From a virus: a DNA stretch of 35,273 bases. Below, one piece after another: positions 13,427 through 20,705 of the stretch. The notes below the pieces were generated by a model. It was not told the DNA's origin and did not search any database. It saw only the letters and a program-made list of their open reading frames with translations. Numbering within the stretch: the first letter of the stretch is position 1; every line of letters starts with the position of its first letter. The stretch is from positions 1 through 35,273 of IMG/VR virus record IMGVR_UViG_3300042561_001029. The stretch is one strand, 5' to 3'. A program made the translations under genes and the position numbers.

Positions 13427-14317
13427 ATGGCAAGGATTCGCGATAGTACCGTCTATCGAATTGCGAAATGGGACGAGGTGTTCGAACGCGCGGAGTCCAG
13501 GAAACTAAAGGCATTGACTTGGGTTTCGGTGCCAACTTCGTTCAATTCGAACGGATACCAATGCATGCTCGACGAGTTCCAGGATACTGCTCCTGCGATC
13601 TACGGCGCTTGGTGTGCCCTGGTGGCTATTGCTGCCTCCTGTACCGTCAGGGGAACGCTATGCAACAGCCGAGGTAATCCACTTCCAACAACCCATCTTG
13701 CTCGCATCTCTGGATTTCCTCGCCCGATTTTTGATCAACTGATTGATTGGGCGTCCCGAACTGAAATCGGCTGGCTGGTACCGTCCACCAACGATGAAAT
13801 CAGTGAAAAACTCCGAGAAAATGGCACTTCGGGGGATCGTCGGGGGATCGTCGGGGGATCGTCGGGGGATTCCCCCGACTACCAGACCAGACCAGACCAG
13901 ACAGAACCAGACCTAACCCAACCTAACCCAACCCAACCAGACAAGACCGGTGCCGGTCTGTCGTCGGTCGTTGGTGGTGGGGGCGTTGGTTCGGATTGTC
14001 GGTCGCTGACGGAAGCTGAATTGCTCAGGGTCGATTCCGAATCGGTCAATGCGTTTGGCGGTCGGTTGAGCGACACGTTGCTTGGATTTGGCTTGGACCA
14101 GCGATCGATTGGCAGGACGGCACGAATGGCTCTTGCCGCTGGAGTCCGCTCTGCGGTTCTGGAGACCGCGAGGGCAGCAAAAGCTCCAAGTGTCAGAAGT
14201 CCAAAGCGGTACTGGGATGCGGCGATCAAGAAAATCTTTGCCGAGGCGGGCTTCGACTTTGCCGCATCGATGAAGGTCTTGCAGGAAATCGCAGATCGAA
14301 AGGCAGCTACCGCATGA
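13427..14317 (+). CDS. replication initiator / replisome organiser (lambda O-like role)
   Basis: It has 296 residues, with ATG 13427 and GGGATTGGG upstream. The N-terminal 125 residues resemble a phage replisome-organiser winged-helix domain: WVSVPTSFNSNGYQCMLDEF, TTHLARISGFPRPIFDQL, EIGWLV. The middle (about 130-190) is low-complexity and is encoded by tandem DNA repeats. The C-terminal 100 residues form a helical domain (LTEAELLRVDSE, KRYWDAAIKKIF), possibly for helicase loading. Lambda O is built the same way, with origin iterons inside the gene at the linker. No separate helicase or loader gene is visible, so host DnaB is probably recruited. The assignment rests on layout more than on sequence identity. 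Confidence 0.65.
   Translation: MARIRDSTVYRIAKWDEVFERAESRKLKALTWVSVPTSFNSNGYQCMLDEFQDTAPAIYGAWCALVAIAASCTVRGTLCNSRGNPLPTTHLARISGFPRPIFDQLIDWASRTEIGWLVPSTNDEISEKLRENGTSGDRRGIVGGSSGDSPDYQTRPDQTEPDLTQPNPTQPDKTGAGLSSVVGGGGVGSDCRSLTEAELLRVDSESVNAFGGRLSDTLLGFGLDQRSIGRTARMALAAGVRSAVLETARAAKAPSVRSPKRYWDAAIKKIFAEAGFDFAASMKVLQEIADRKAATA
13830..13877 (+). repeat. ori: 11-bp iterons with terminal palindrome (putative replication origin)
   Basis: CGGGGGATCGT is repeated exactly three times at 13830-13862, followed by a fourth, truncated unit that forms a perfect inverted repeat, CGGGGG-ATT-CCCCCG (13863-13877). The 11-bp period is about one turn of DNA, so bound proteins would stack on one face. The array lies in the linker of the initiator gene, as in lambda. 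Confidence 0.65.
13881..13950 (+). repeat. strand-biased short tandem repeats next to the iterons
   Basis: ACCAG occurs four times in tandem at 13881-13900, and ACCTAACCCA twice at 13911-13930, in a tract almost free of G outside ACCAG and rich in A and C. The five- and ten-base periods are out of phase with codons. A strand-asymmetric tract beside iterons fits the unwinding side of an origin. It codes for a Pro/Thr/Gln/Asp-rich linker. Confidence 0.55.
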
Positions 14318-14628
14318 GACTCACCATCAGCCAACACGCCTTGGATCGGTACCGAGAACGGTTCTCGCTGCGGAATGCGTCAGACGCGAGCCTGATCGAT
14401 CGGTTACGCTCGGCCTGGCGGCACGGTGACTCGATGCATCGCGACGGGCCAGCGGTTGTCCGAGAGTTCTTTGAGCACGGATCGATCGCGGAATGGAGAC
14501 ACTACCGGGGCGTGATCATGATCGTTAGCTTCGATGTCATGATCACCGTGGTGCGGTACAACAAAAACCACAAGCCGATGCTTCGCAGACGCGGCAAAAA
14601 CCAGCATCAAAAAAGGCGGCGAGCGTGA
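14314..14628 (+). CDS. hypothetical basic protein
   Basis: It has 104 residues, overlapping the initiator gene by ATGA. It begins RLTISQHALDRYRERF, a motif seen in many small phage and mobile-element proteins (ISxHAxxRxxER type), has a central beta segment RGVIMIVSFDVMITVVRY and ends in a strongly basic tail (MLRRRGKNQHQKRRRA). Nucleic-acid binding is likely from the tail. A relation to RelE/BrnT-like toxins is possible but not supported by clear catalytic residues. Confidence 0.55.
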   Translation: MRLTISQHALDRYRERFSLRNASDASLIDRLRSAWRHGDSMHRDGPAVVREFFEHGSIAEWRHYRGVIMIVSFDVMITVVRYNKNHKPMLRRRGKNQHQKRRRA

Positions 14629-14969
14629 ATGCGATACTCAAAGAACGGGTTCGGATCGCACTGGCACGGGTGGAGATCGCCCTCGGATACGACGTGAATG
14701 CTCATGACCTGAAGCACCAGCCGGAATACGATCGGGCTATTCGGATCATCGAATCGCTTCGCGAAGAATCCAGCGAGGAAGAAACACCGTTGGAGCTGCT
14801 TGATCTTCCGACCGCGATCTGCGGGTACTTGTACACAGCTGGGGTGATGTCCGTCGAGCAGCTCGTGATGATGACCGATTCGCAGTTGATGCAGATCGAT
14901 CAGATCCGAGCAGGTAGGCTTCGTGAGATCGATCACTATTTGCAGCGTGCTGGTTTACGTCGCGGCTGA
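14625..14969 (+). CDS. protein with RNA polymerase alpha-CTD-like helix-hairpin-helix domain
   Basis: It has 114 residues, starting at GTG 14625 (GTGA overlap). The C-terminal 60 residues read as an alpha-CTD/HhH fold: LDLPTAICGYLYTAGVMSVE, QLVMMTDSQLMQIDQIRAGR, then LREIDHYLQRAGLR. This is the same order as the host alpha subunit C-terminal domain that contacts UP elements and activators. The N-terminal half is helical and acidic. It is the last gene of the early operon, just before a promoter-like region and the late tail-tip block, so a role in late transcription is attractive. That role is inferred; HhH domains also occur in plain DNA-binding proteins. Confidence 0.6.
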   Translation: MNAILKERVRIALARVEIALGYDVNAHDLKHQPEYDRAIRIIESLREESSEEETPLELLDLPTAICGYLYTAGVMSVEQLVMMTDSQLMQIDQIRAGRLREIDHYLQRAGLRRG

Positions 14970-15177
14970 GGCCGTAGATTTTGCGCGTAACGAGCGCCGG
15001 CTTGTTCCTGCTCTGTGGAGAGGGGTTAATTGTTTCGCGGCGTCCTGCGCAATCCTAGAGGTTTTGGCGCGGTGGTTGGTTGACGCAAAAAACGTGATTG
15101 ACATTCGCGAGTTCGAAAGTCTAGGCTTCTGTGCGGCAATTTTTGGCGACAGTATTTCCCGATATTGGAGTTTTGTG
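14970..15177 (+). promoter_or_regulatory. gene-free leader with promoter-like sequence
   Basis: No coding frame with a good start is present here, although the frame of the next gene is open. A -35 consensus TTGACA (15098-15103) is followed after 17-18 bases by CTAGGC/TAGGCT (15121-15127), and TTGACG lies at 15080-15085. The ribosome site GGAG at 15167-15170 serves ATG 15178. It could be a promoter for the secreted-protease and tail-tip block. Confidence 0.45.
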
Positions 15178-16224
15178 ATGGGTGTGAAGCGTGGTCGGAT
15201 TTTGTTAATCGCTGTGGCGATGTTTTCGTTGATCTCGTTCGAGTCATCGGAAGCGCAATTGTTTCGCCGACCGTTGTTTCAGCGTCAGGCCTCGATTTGC
15301 AACGGGCCAGCTTGCGTGCCTACGACCAGTCAATCGATCCAGGTGGTCGACGATTGCCCTCCACTGGTCGTCCAAAGCAATCTTTCGCCAGACGAACTGA
15401 AAGATTTTGAGCCGGTTTCCGAGACCAACGCTCAGTGGTTCCGCAGTGCCGCGCGGATGATCGCCGGCAATAGTTGCGGGTCCGGATCAGTCGTTGGATT
15501 CATGGATGAGTCGACACTTTTGATCACCAATGCTCACGTTGTTGGGACCAGGCCAGGAAGTGCCGCAACCGTCAGGATGATGGTCAACGGCGAGGAAAAG
15601 CAGTACACCGGCACGATCGTGATGGCGGCGTACTCGGACAAGGTTTTAGCTGACTGGGCGATTGTCAGGGTGCCGGGCAAGATCCCGGTAGAACCGAGGA
15701 AACTCAGCAAAGAGAAACCAGAAGGCGACCACGTTACCGTTGGTTCGCCTCGATGCGTGTGGCCGTTGGTGTATTCGGCTCTCAAAACCGTCGACGCTTC
15801 GAACAACTCGGCATTGTGGCGATGGACGCCAAACGCGATCGGTGGTCAATCTGGCTCAGGCGTGTGGAGCGCCGAAGACGGCAACCAAGACGGCTTGTTG
15901 ACTTGGTCGTGGGGAGGGTACGGCGCGGGCCAACAAACTTGGTGGATCTATCAACAGGCCAAGCAGCGTAACATCGTTGGCGAACTGCGGCCGGCCGGGC
16001 TGGCGGAACTATCGCCACGGTCCAAGGATGTAATTGTCGAGGAAGGGTTTTTTGTGCAGGCAAATATCGGTGAATTGCCAATTTGGGCCGAAGATTCTAC
16101 CGACCCAGTTGATCCAGTTGACCCAACGGACCCGCCTGTCTGCCCGGCCATCAGTCCCGAAAATGCAAAGAAGCTCAAGGAAGCGCTGAAACTGATCGAG
16201 CAGATCCTACAGACGGCGGGCTAG
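15178..16224 (+). CDS. secreted trypsin-like serine protease
   Basis: It has 348 residues from ATG 15178 (GGAG seven bases upstream). A signal peptide is clear: basic MGVKRGR, hydrophobic LLIAVAMFSLISF, and a likely cleavage around ESSEAQ. The mature protein has the chymotrypsin/HtrA triad: ITNAHVV (H120), LADWAIV (D159) and GGQSGSGVW (S225). An Asp-Pro repeat (TDPVDPVDPTDPP) links it to a short helical tail. There is no PDZ domain. It would act in the periplasm or outside the cell and cleave protein. It may be a lysogenic-conversion factor, a wall-degrading enzyme or a virion-linked protease. Exported proteases are unusual phage cargo. It is followed by an exported Cys-rich protein and a terminator. 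Confidence 0.88.
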   Translation: MGVKRGRILLIAVAMFSLISFESSEAQLFRRPLFQRQASICNGPACVPTTSQSIQVVDDCPPLVVQSNLSPDELKDFEPVSETNAQWFRSAARMIAGNSCGSGSVVGFMDESTLLITNAHVVGTRPGSAATVRMMVNGEEKQYTGTIVMAAYSDKVLADWAIVRVPGKIPVEPRKLSKEKPEGDHVTVGSPRCVWPLVYSALKTVDASNNSALWRWTPNAIGGQSGSGVWSAEDGNQDGLLTWSWGGYGAGQQTWWIYQQAKQRNIVGELRPAGLAELSPRSKDVIVEEGFFVQANIGELPIWAEDSTDPVDPVDPTDPPVCPAISPENAKKLKEALKLIEQILQTAG

Positions 16225-16259
16225 TTTGTTTCGGGGCGTTTTCTGAAAGGTTGTTTGTC

Positions 16260-16526
16260 ATGCGAAATTTGATCTTGATCGTTTGTCTGTTGTTCGTTGG
16301 TTGCTTCGCTGCCAACGAGGCTCAAGGCCAAGTGCAATGGAATCCCCAATGTGCGTTGGAATCAGCCCAGAAGTTCGCGGCCTGCCGGGCCTCGGGCGGC
16401 GGAAACTTCGGCTGTTTGGTGACGGCTGGGTTCCATTATTGGCAGTGCAGCGGCTCGACGTTCGGAACTCGCGGTCCGGTTCGTGCGGCAATTGTCGGCC
16501 GTCGAGCCGTCAGGTTGTCTCGATAA
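16260..16526 (+). CDS. small exported cysteine-rich protein
   Basis: It has 88 residues from ATG 16260. The N terminus is a strong signal peptide (MRNLILIVCLLFVGCFAANE), possibly of lipoprotein type around VGCF, though a signal peptidase I site after EAQG is equally possible. The mature part has cysteines in QCALESAQKFAACRASGG, NFGCLVTAG and WQCSG, then a basic tail. The style is that of planctomycete exported Cys-rich proteins. It lies between the protease and an intrinsic terminator, so the two are probably one transcription unit and may work together, for example as protease plus propeptide or partner. Confidence 0.65.
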   Translation: MRNLILIVCLLFVGCFAANEAQGQVQWNPQCALESAQKFAACRASGGGNFGCLVTAGFHYWQCSGSTFGTRGPVRAAIVGRRAVRLSR

Positions 16527-16554
16527 ATCGGCGTTGCTGAGTTGACGCTGTTTG

Positions 16555-16585
16555 GCGATCGGGCATGACGCTCGGTCGCTTTTTT
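16555..16585 (+). terminator. intrinsic terminator after the protease pair
   Basis: GCGATCG (16555-16561) pairs with CGGTCGC (16573-16579) over seven base pairs with one G-U, with an eleven-base loop, followed by six T at 16580-16585. This is a standard Rho-independent terminator and separates the exported protease unit from the metalloprotease and tail genes. Confidence 0.75.
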
Positions 16586-16601
16586 CTACCTGGAAAATCG
16601 C

Positions 16602-17285
16602 ATGTCGATGGTCACGATAACTTGGCAGCCAGGAGCGGTGAAAGGTCGATCGGTTCAGCAAACCGATAGGCTGATTACCGAGGCGTGCCAAATGTGGCAG
16701 CGAGTTTGTGGCGTGCAATTCCTGGTTGGCCCGTTCGGCCTGCCGTCGGCGATTACCATTTACCCGTACGCTGGTCAGATGGCTGGGGCGATGGTGGCCT
16801 ACCCAGCAACCCGCCAGATTCTCTACAGCACGGTCCAGCAATATCCATCGGATCATTGGACTCGGGCAGCATTCGCTCATGAAATTGGTCATTGCTTCGG
16901 TTGGGTACACTCGGCAAGCAACCTGCCAGAGAACCTGATGCACTGGAAGGGATCGTCGGTGTTCTACCATGCGGCTGCCGAGGCCCAGAGAGCCCGATCA
17001 CAATTCGGTCGACCATCAAGCAGATCGAAACCCTGGTCAATCACGTGGGTCCAACAAGAAATCGTTAGGCTCCGGCGGATCAAACCACTACCCACTGCAT
17101 CGATCCAGACACGCGAAGCACAGCTTAAGCGATTGCAAGCGGAGTGGCGAGCGATCGACGGGATAACGCATGTGGCCTCGTCCCTGAAGGCAATTGGTGT
17201 CTGTGAGTGTTTCGGAACAGTTTCGAAGGTCGCAAGTCGAACAAACTGGACGCAAGTCTTTGAAGAACTGAGGGCCAGCGAATGA
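16602..17285 (+). CDS. metzincin-type (matrixin-like) zinc metalloprotease
   Basis: It has 227 residues from ATG 16602. The zinc site is the full metzincin form, HEIGHCFGWVH (H93, E94, H97, G100, H103), and a Met-turn candidate follows in PENLMHW (M113). The region before it (RLITEACQMWQRVCGVQF, AITIYPYAG) matches the start of a matrixin fold. No signal peptide is present, so it is either a virion component delivered with the tail or released on lysis. The C-terminal half is basic and helical. It overlaps the next tail-region gene by ATGA and is placed just ahead of the fibre genes, which suggests a receptor- or envelope-degrading role on the tail. Confidence 0.82.
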   Translation: MSMVTITWQPGAVKGRSVQQTDRLITEACQMWQRVCGVQFLVGPFGLPSAITIYPYAGQMAGAMVAYPATRQILYSTVQQYPSDHWTRAAFAHEIGHCFGWVHSASNLPENLMHWKGSSVFYHAAAEAQRARSQFGRPSSRSKPWSITWVQQEIVRLRRIKPLPTASIQTREAQLKRLQAEWRAIDGITHVASSLKAIGVCECFGTVSKVASRTNWTQVFEELRASE

Positions 17286-17596
17286 GTTGCCTAACACGAT
17301 CGACGCCGATTCCAGCCAATCGCGGTAGCGGTGTCGAGTTTTCGTTTAACTGGAAAAATCCTGACGGAACAAACGCCAACTTGACTGGATGGACAGTGGA
17401 TTTCCGTGACGAGTCAGCCGCGTTGACTAGCCTACTCGCAGTCGAAATCACAACGGCAGCCACCGGTTTGATCACTTGCACCATCGATTGGGATGAAGCT
17501 CTTGCGGTCGGTGTCGAATATGTGTTTCGGGTTTGGCTGACTCATGCTACCGCATTGCCTGAGTCAACAAATCTGTTTGTGGTGAGTTACGAATGA
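17282..17596 (+). CDS. small beta-rich tail-region protein
   Basis: It has 104 residues, ATGA-coupled to the metalloprotease gene. It is almost all beta strand (GVEFSFNWKNPDG, LTGWTVDFRDESA, YVFRVWLTHATALPES) and resembles small immunoglobulin-like or BppU-type tail modules. Its stop overlaps the next gene's start. It is probably part of the tail tip or fibre base, judged by position and fold style only. Confidence 0.6.
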   Translation: MSCLTRSTPIPANRGSGVEFSFNWKNPDGTNANLTGWTVDFRDESAALTSLLAVEITTAATGLITCTIDWDEALAVGVEYVFRVWLTHATALPESTNLFVVSYE

Positions 17597-17907
17597 TAAC
17601 GACCGTTACCTACTACCGAAATCACGTAGAGGTGACGCGGAATGTTGTCGTTTCGGTGCCGACGCTGTCGTCCGGTAACCAGGTTAGCTACGAAAACGAA
17701 GCAGCGACCGCAGCTCCGGTACCGCATCGCGCGGAAATCGAAACGGCAGTAACTTACTCGGCGACGATGACAAAGCAGCGGTACCGAATCGATTTGGAAA
17801 CGCCTGAGTTGCCGAACATTACGGTGGTTGACTTCTTTTTCCTGCGACCGGATGGAGTTTCTTTCTATCGTCGTCCCGATGGTACTTCGAGATATGTGAG
17901 AGCCTAA
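17593..17907 (+). CDS. small tail-region protein
   Basis: It has 104 residues, overlapping both neighbours (ATGA-type at the start, TAATG at the end). It is beta-rich, with TTVTYYRNHVEVTRNVVVS and ITVVDFFFLRPDGVSFYRRP. It has no signal peptide and no cysteines. No family is recognised. Because it lies directly upstream of the tail fibre gene, it is probably a fibre or baseplate accessory. Confidence 0.6.
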   Translation: MITTVTYYRNHVEVTRNVVVSVPTLSSGNQVSYENEAATAAPVPHRAEIETAVTYSATMTKQRYRIDLETPELPNITVVDFFFLRPDGVSFYRRPDGTSRYVRA

Positions 17908-19403
17908 TGCCTGATTTAATAGTATCAGCCGACGTAGATGCGATGATGGCCTCGGCGAATAACGCGGCGATTAGAACCTCTATTGGTGCTGGCGACGTTT
18001 CAAAAGTAGGGACACCAGTTAATAATCAGGTCGGTGTGTGGACTGGTAACGGAACGATAGAGGGCGATGCGAATCTTACCTTTGACACAACGACAGATAC
18101 GCTTCGGACTGTGAATTTAGAAGCTACTGATGTTCGTATTTATGATGTTGCAGAAGATGCTTACGCGAGGATTGAAGCGTTAAACAATGGATTAGAGTTT
18201 TACAACGCACAAGGAACTTTAAGTTCAGTTACAAGTGGATTGACTGACCTCGCAAGAGTTGCAAATACTCAACCTCTCGACGCAACCCTGACCGCGTTTG
18301 CAGGTTTGACGATTGCGGCAAATTCGTTGACGGTTGGTACGGGTGCCGATGCGTTTAGCCAAACGAGCTTTGCGGCTAATACATTTCCCGCCAGAGCATC
18401 GACGGGCGATCTGGTTGCGAAGGCGATCACTGACTTCGGGTTGTCGCTGGTCGATGATGCGACTGCGGGCGACGCACGGACGACGCTGGGACTCGGCACA
18501 CTTGCGACTCAGAGCGGGACGTTTAGCGGGACTTCAAGCGGGACGAATACCGGCGACCAAACAATAACACTAACTGGTGACGTAACGGGGTCAGGCACAG
18601 GATCATTTGTCGCGACGATTGCGAACGGTGCTGTTGATATTGCGATGCTCTCGGCAACCGGTACGCCGTCCGGTTCCACGTTTCTTCGGGGCGATAACAC
18701 CTGGGCGACTCCTGCGGGATCAGGCGATGTCTCTAAGGTTGGGACGCCGGTCAACAATCAAGTCGGCGTGTGGACTGGCGACGGTACGATTGAAGGTGCT
18801 GCAAATTTCACTTATGACGGTTCCAATCTTCAAGTTACCGGCGACATTGGATCGACCGGAACACGGATAACCAAAGGCTGGTTTACCGATCTCCAAGTGA
18901 CCAATGCAATTGCAGGATCGGTGACAGGCAACGCTGCGACAGTTACGACTAATGCGAATCTGACGGGGCATGTTACCAGCACGGGAAATGCGGCGGTGCT
19001 GGGATCATTCACCAAGGCACAGTTAAATACGGCAGTCAGTGATGGCGACGTTGTCTATTCAGGTGATGCACTTGGCACTCCGTCAAGTGGGACGTTGACA
19101 AACTGTACGGGATACGCGGCCGTAAACGTTACAGGCTTGGGCACAATCGCTACTCAAGCGGCGAATAACGTCTCAATCACTGGCGGATCGATTAGCGGAA
19201 TCACGGATCTCGCGATCACAGATGGTGGTACTGGTCAAAGTAATGCACAGGACGCGATTAACGCCCTGACGCAAGTATCGGCCGCGACCAACGAGCACGT
19301 TCTGACGAAGGATACAGCGACCGGGAATGCGACTTGGAAAGCAGCTCCAAGTGGCGGCGGTGGCGGAGAGATTAACCTAGTTTTTATTTCAATGTTGATT
19401 TGA
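17907..19403 (+). CDS. tail fibre / receptor-binding protein
   Basis: It has 498 residues, rich in Thr, Gly, Ala and Asn, with the repeating beta pattern of phage fibres. A 32-residue module starting GDVSKVGTPVNNQVGVWTG occurs twice, at residues 29-60 and 273-304, with 28 identical positions. Other fibre signatures are QPLDATLTAFAGL, FLRGDNTWATP, LTGHVTSTGNAAVLGSFTK and ITDGGTGQSNAQDAINAL, the last typical of long tail fibres. The protein ends in a glycine run and a hydrophobic tip and has no chaperone domain. It should form the trimeric fibre that recognises the host surface. Confidence 0.85.
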   Translation: MPDLIVSADVDAMMASANNAAIRTSIGAGDVSKVGTPVNNQVGVWTGNGTIEGDANLTFDTTTDTLRTVNLEATDVRIYDVAEDAYARIEALNNGLEFYNAQGTLSSVTSGLTDLARVANTQPLDATLTAFAGLTIAANSLTVGTGADAFSQTSFAANTFPARASTGDLVAKAITDFGLSLVDDATAGDARTTLGLGTLATQSGTFSGTSSGTNTGDQTITLTGDVTGSGTGSFVATIANGAVDIAMLSATGTPSGSTFLRGDNTWATPAGSGDVSKVGTPVNNQVGVWTGDGTIEGAANFTYDGSNLQVTGDIGSTGTRITKGWFTDLQVTNAIAGSVTGNAATVTTNANLTGHVTSTGNAAVLGSFTKAQLNTAVSDGDVVYSGDALGTPSSGTLTNCTGYAAVNVTGLGTIATQAANNVSITGGSISGITDLAITDGGTGQSNAQDAINALTQVSAATNEHVLTKDTATGNATWKAAPSGGGGGEINLVFISMLI

Positions 19404-19410
19404 GGGAAAT

Positions 19411-19803
19411 ATGGCAGCAGCACCAACCTACGCAGCAAATCCGCGGTCAATTGATCGTGGTGCAGTATCGGCCGCGAATACAAACCGAGACGGTTCGGGA
19501 ACGATTGTGAGTATTGCGACCGGTTCGGCAGCAGGCTTCAAAATCATGGAAGTCGTGGCACAAGCGACGGTCACAACCACAGCCGGTATGATTCGGCTTT
19601 TCATCTCAACGGACTCAGGTTCAACGTGGGATTTATTCGACGAGTTGCCGGTCGGAGCAACAGCCGTATCGGCGTCAGCCACAGCGTTTCGCGGCGTGAA
19701 AAATTACAACAATCTTGTTTTGACCGGAACAACAAATAGACTCGGAGCAAGTACCCACATTGCGGAAGCGTTTGAGGTTTACGCATTGGGGGCGGATCTG
19801 TAA
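19411..19803 (+). CDS. fibre-associated hypothetical protein
   Basis: It has 130 residues, with ATG 19411 and GAGGG upstream. The sequence is beta-rich (FKIMEVVAQATVTTTAGMI, RLFISTDSGSTWDLFDEL, YNNLVLTGTTNRL), similar in style to small proteins that follow fibre genes. Its stop overlaps the next start (TAATG). It is probably a fibre or tail-tip component. Confidence 0.65.
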   Translation: MAAAPTYAANPRSIDRGAVSAANTNRDGSGTIVSIATGSAAGFKIMEVVAQATVTTTAGMIRLFISTDSGSTWDLFDELPVGATAVSASATAFRGVKNYNNLVLTGTTNRLGASTHIAEAFEVYALGADL

Positions 19804-20702
19804 TGAACCGAGGAATCTTTAACTTTCCGCAACAGGTCAAAACTGAACAGTGGTTTTACGCTCAGGGTAATGCGGGAACTGCTTCAGCAACGAAAAATTG
19901 GCAGCAATGGGACAAACCCCAAGGCTGTCAATTTGTTTCAATCTTTTGCTTGGGTGCTGGCGGTGGTGGCGGCAACGGACATTCAGCAGCAGCAGCGGCA
20001 GCCCGTGGTGGTGGAGGTGGTGGCGGGTCTGGAGCGTTTGTACGGGCAACGTTTCTCGCGTCAATGCTTCCGAGTGTCCTATGGCTTCAAGTGCCGCGAG
20101 GTGGCAACACAGCCGGTGGTCGTGCAATCGTCGCGGTCGGCCGAGAAACAGCAGGGTCCACGATGTTGCTCATCTCAGGTGCCGCGGACGCAGGGGCGGG
20201 CGGCAACGGGACTGGAGCAGCGGCGGGAACACTTGGAGCAGCAAGCACGGTAGCAACAATCACGTCGGCTGGCCTGACGGCATGGGCGATCGATTGGCTT
20301 GCTCAGGCTGGAGCGGCAGGCGTGGCAGGCGGAGCACAAACCGGGGCAGTTGGCCAAAGCGTCACGCTTGCTATTCCGGTGAGTGGCGGAGCTGGAGGCG
20401 GTGGAGTTACCGCGACGGATCAGGCCGGTGGAGCGATCAACGGTATTGGAAATTACCAATTCGCACGCCCAACGATTGCAGGCGGTGCGGCTGGTTCTAA
20501 TCCGGGTAGTGGTGGATTTTCAATGTTCGGTGGTGCGTTTTTACACACAGGGGGCAGTGGTGGAGGCTCATCGAATGCAGGTGTCGGTGGGGCAGGTGGA
20601 CCCGGTGGGTATGGCTCGGGTGGTGGAGGTGGCGGTGGTGGTACGACAGGTGGGACAGGTGGTCCCGGTGGTGATGGGTTGATTATTGTTTCAACGTGGT
20701 GA
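19803..20702 (+). CDS. glycine-rich tail adhesin-like protein
   Basis: It has 299 residues. After about 40 ordinary residues it consists of long glycine-rich loops (GAGGGGGNG, RGGGGGGGSGAF, GGYGSGGGGGGGGTTGGTGG) separated by beta strands, and ends LIIVSTW. Polyglycine sandwiches of this type form the receptor-binding tips of T-even adhesins (gp38) and the tips of many fibre proteins. It follows the fibre gene, as tip adhesins do. The glycine runs are prone to length change and recombination, which is known to alter host range. Confidence 0.75.
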   Translation: MNRGIFNFPQQVKTEQWFYAQGNAGTASATKNWQQWDKPQGCQFVSIFCLGAGGGGGNGHSAAAAAARGGGGGGGSGAFVRATFLASMLPSVLWLQVPRGGNTAGGRAIVAVGRETAGSTMLLISGAADAGAGGNGTGAAAGTLGAASTVATITSAGLTAWAIDWLAQAGAAGVAGGAQTGAVGQSVTLAIPVSGGAGGGGVTATDQAGGAINGIGNYQFARPTIAGGAAGSNPGSGGFSMFGGAFLHTGGSGGGSSNAGVGGAGGPGGYGSGGGGGGGGTTGGTGGPGGDGLIIVSTW

Positions 20703-20705
20703 TAC

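Noticed and set aside
13830-13950. CRISPR-like array
   Set aside because: Units are 5-11 bp, contiguous and without spacers; they are iterons and simple repeats in a coding linker.
16260-16526. Cys-rich exported peptide as a bacteriocin or holin
   Set aside because: It has a cleavable signal sequence and no second membrane segment; nothing specific to either class is seen.
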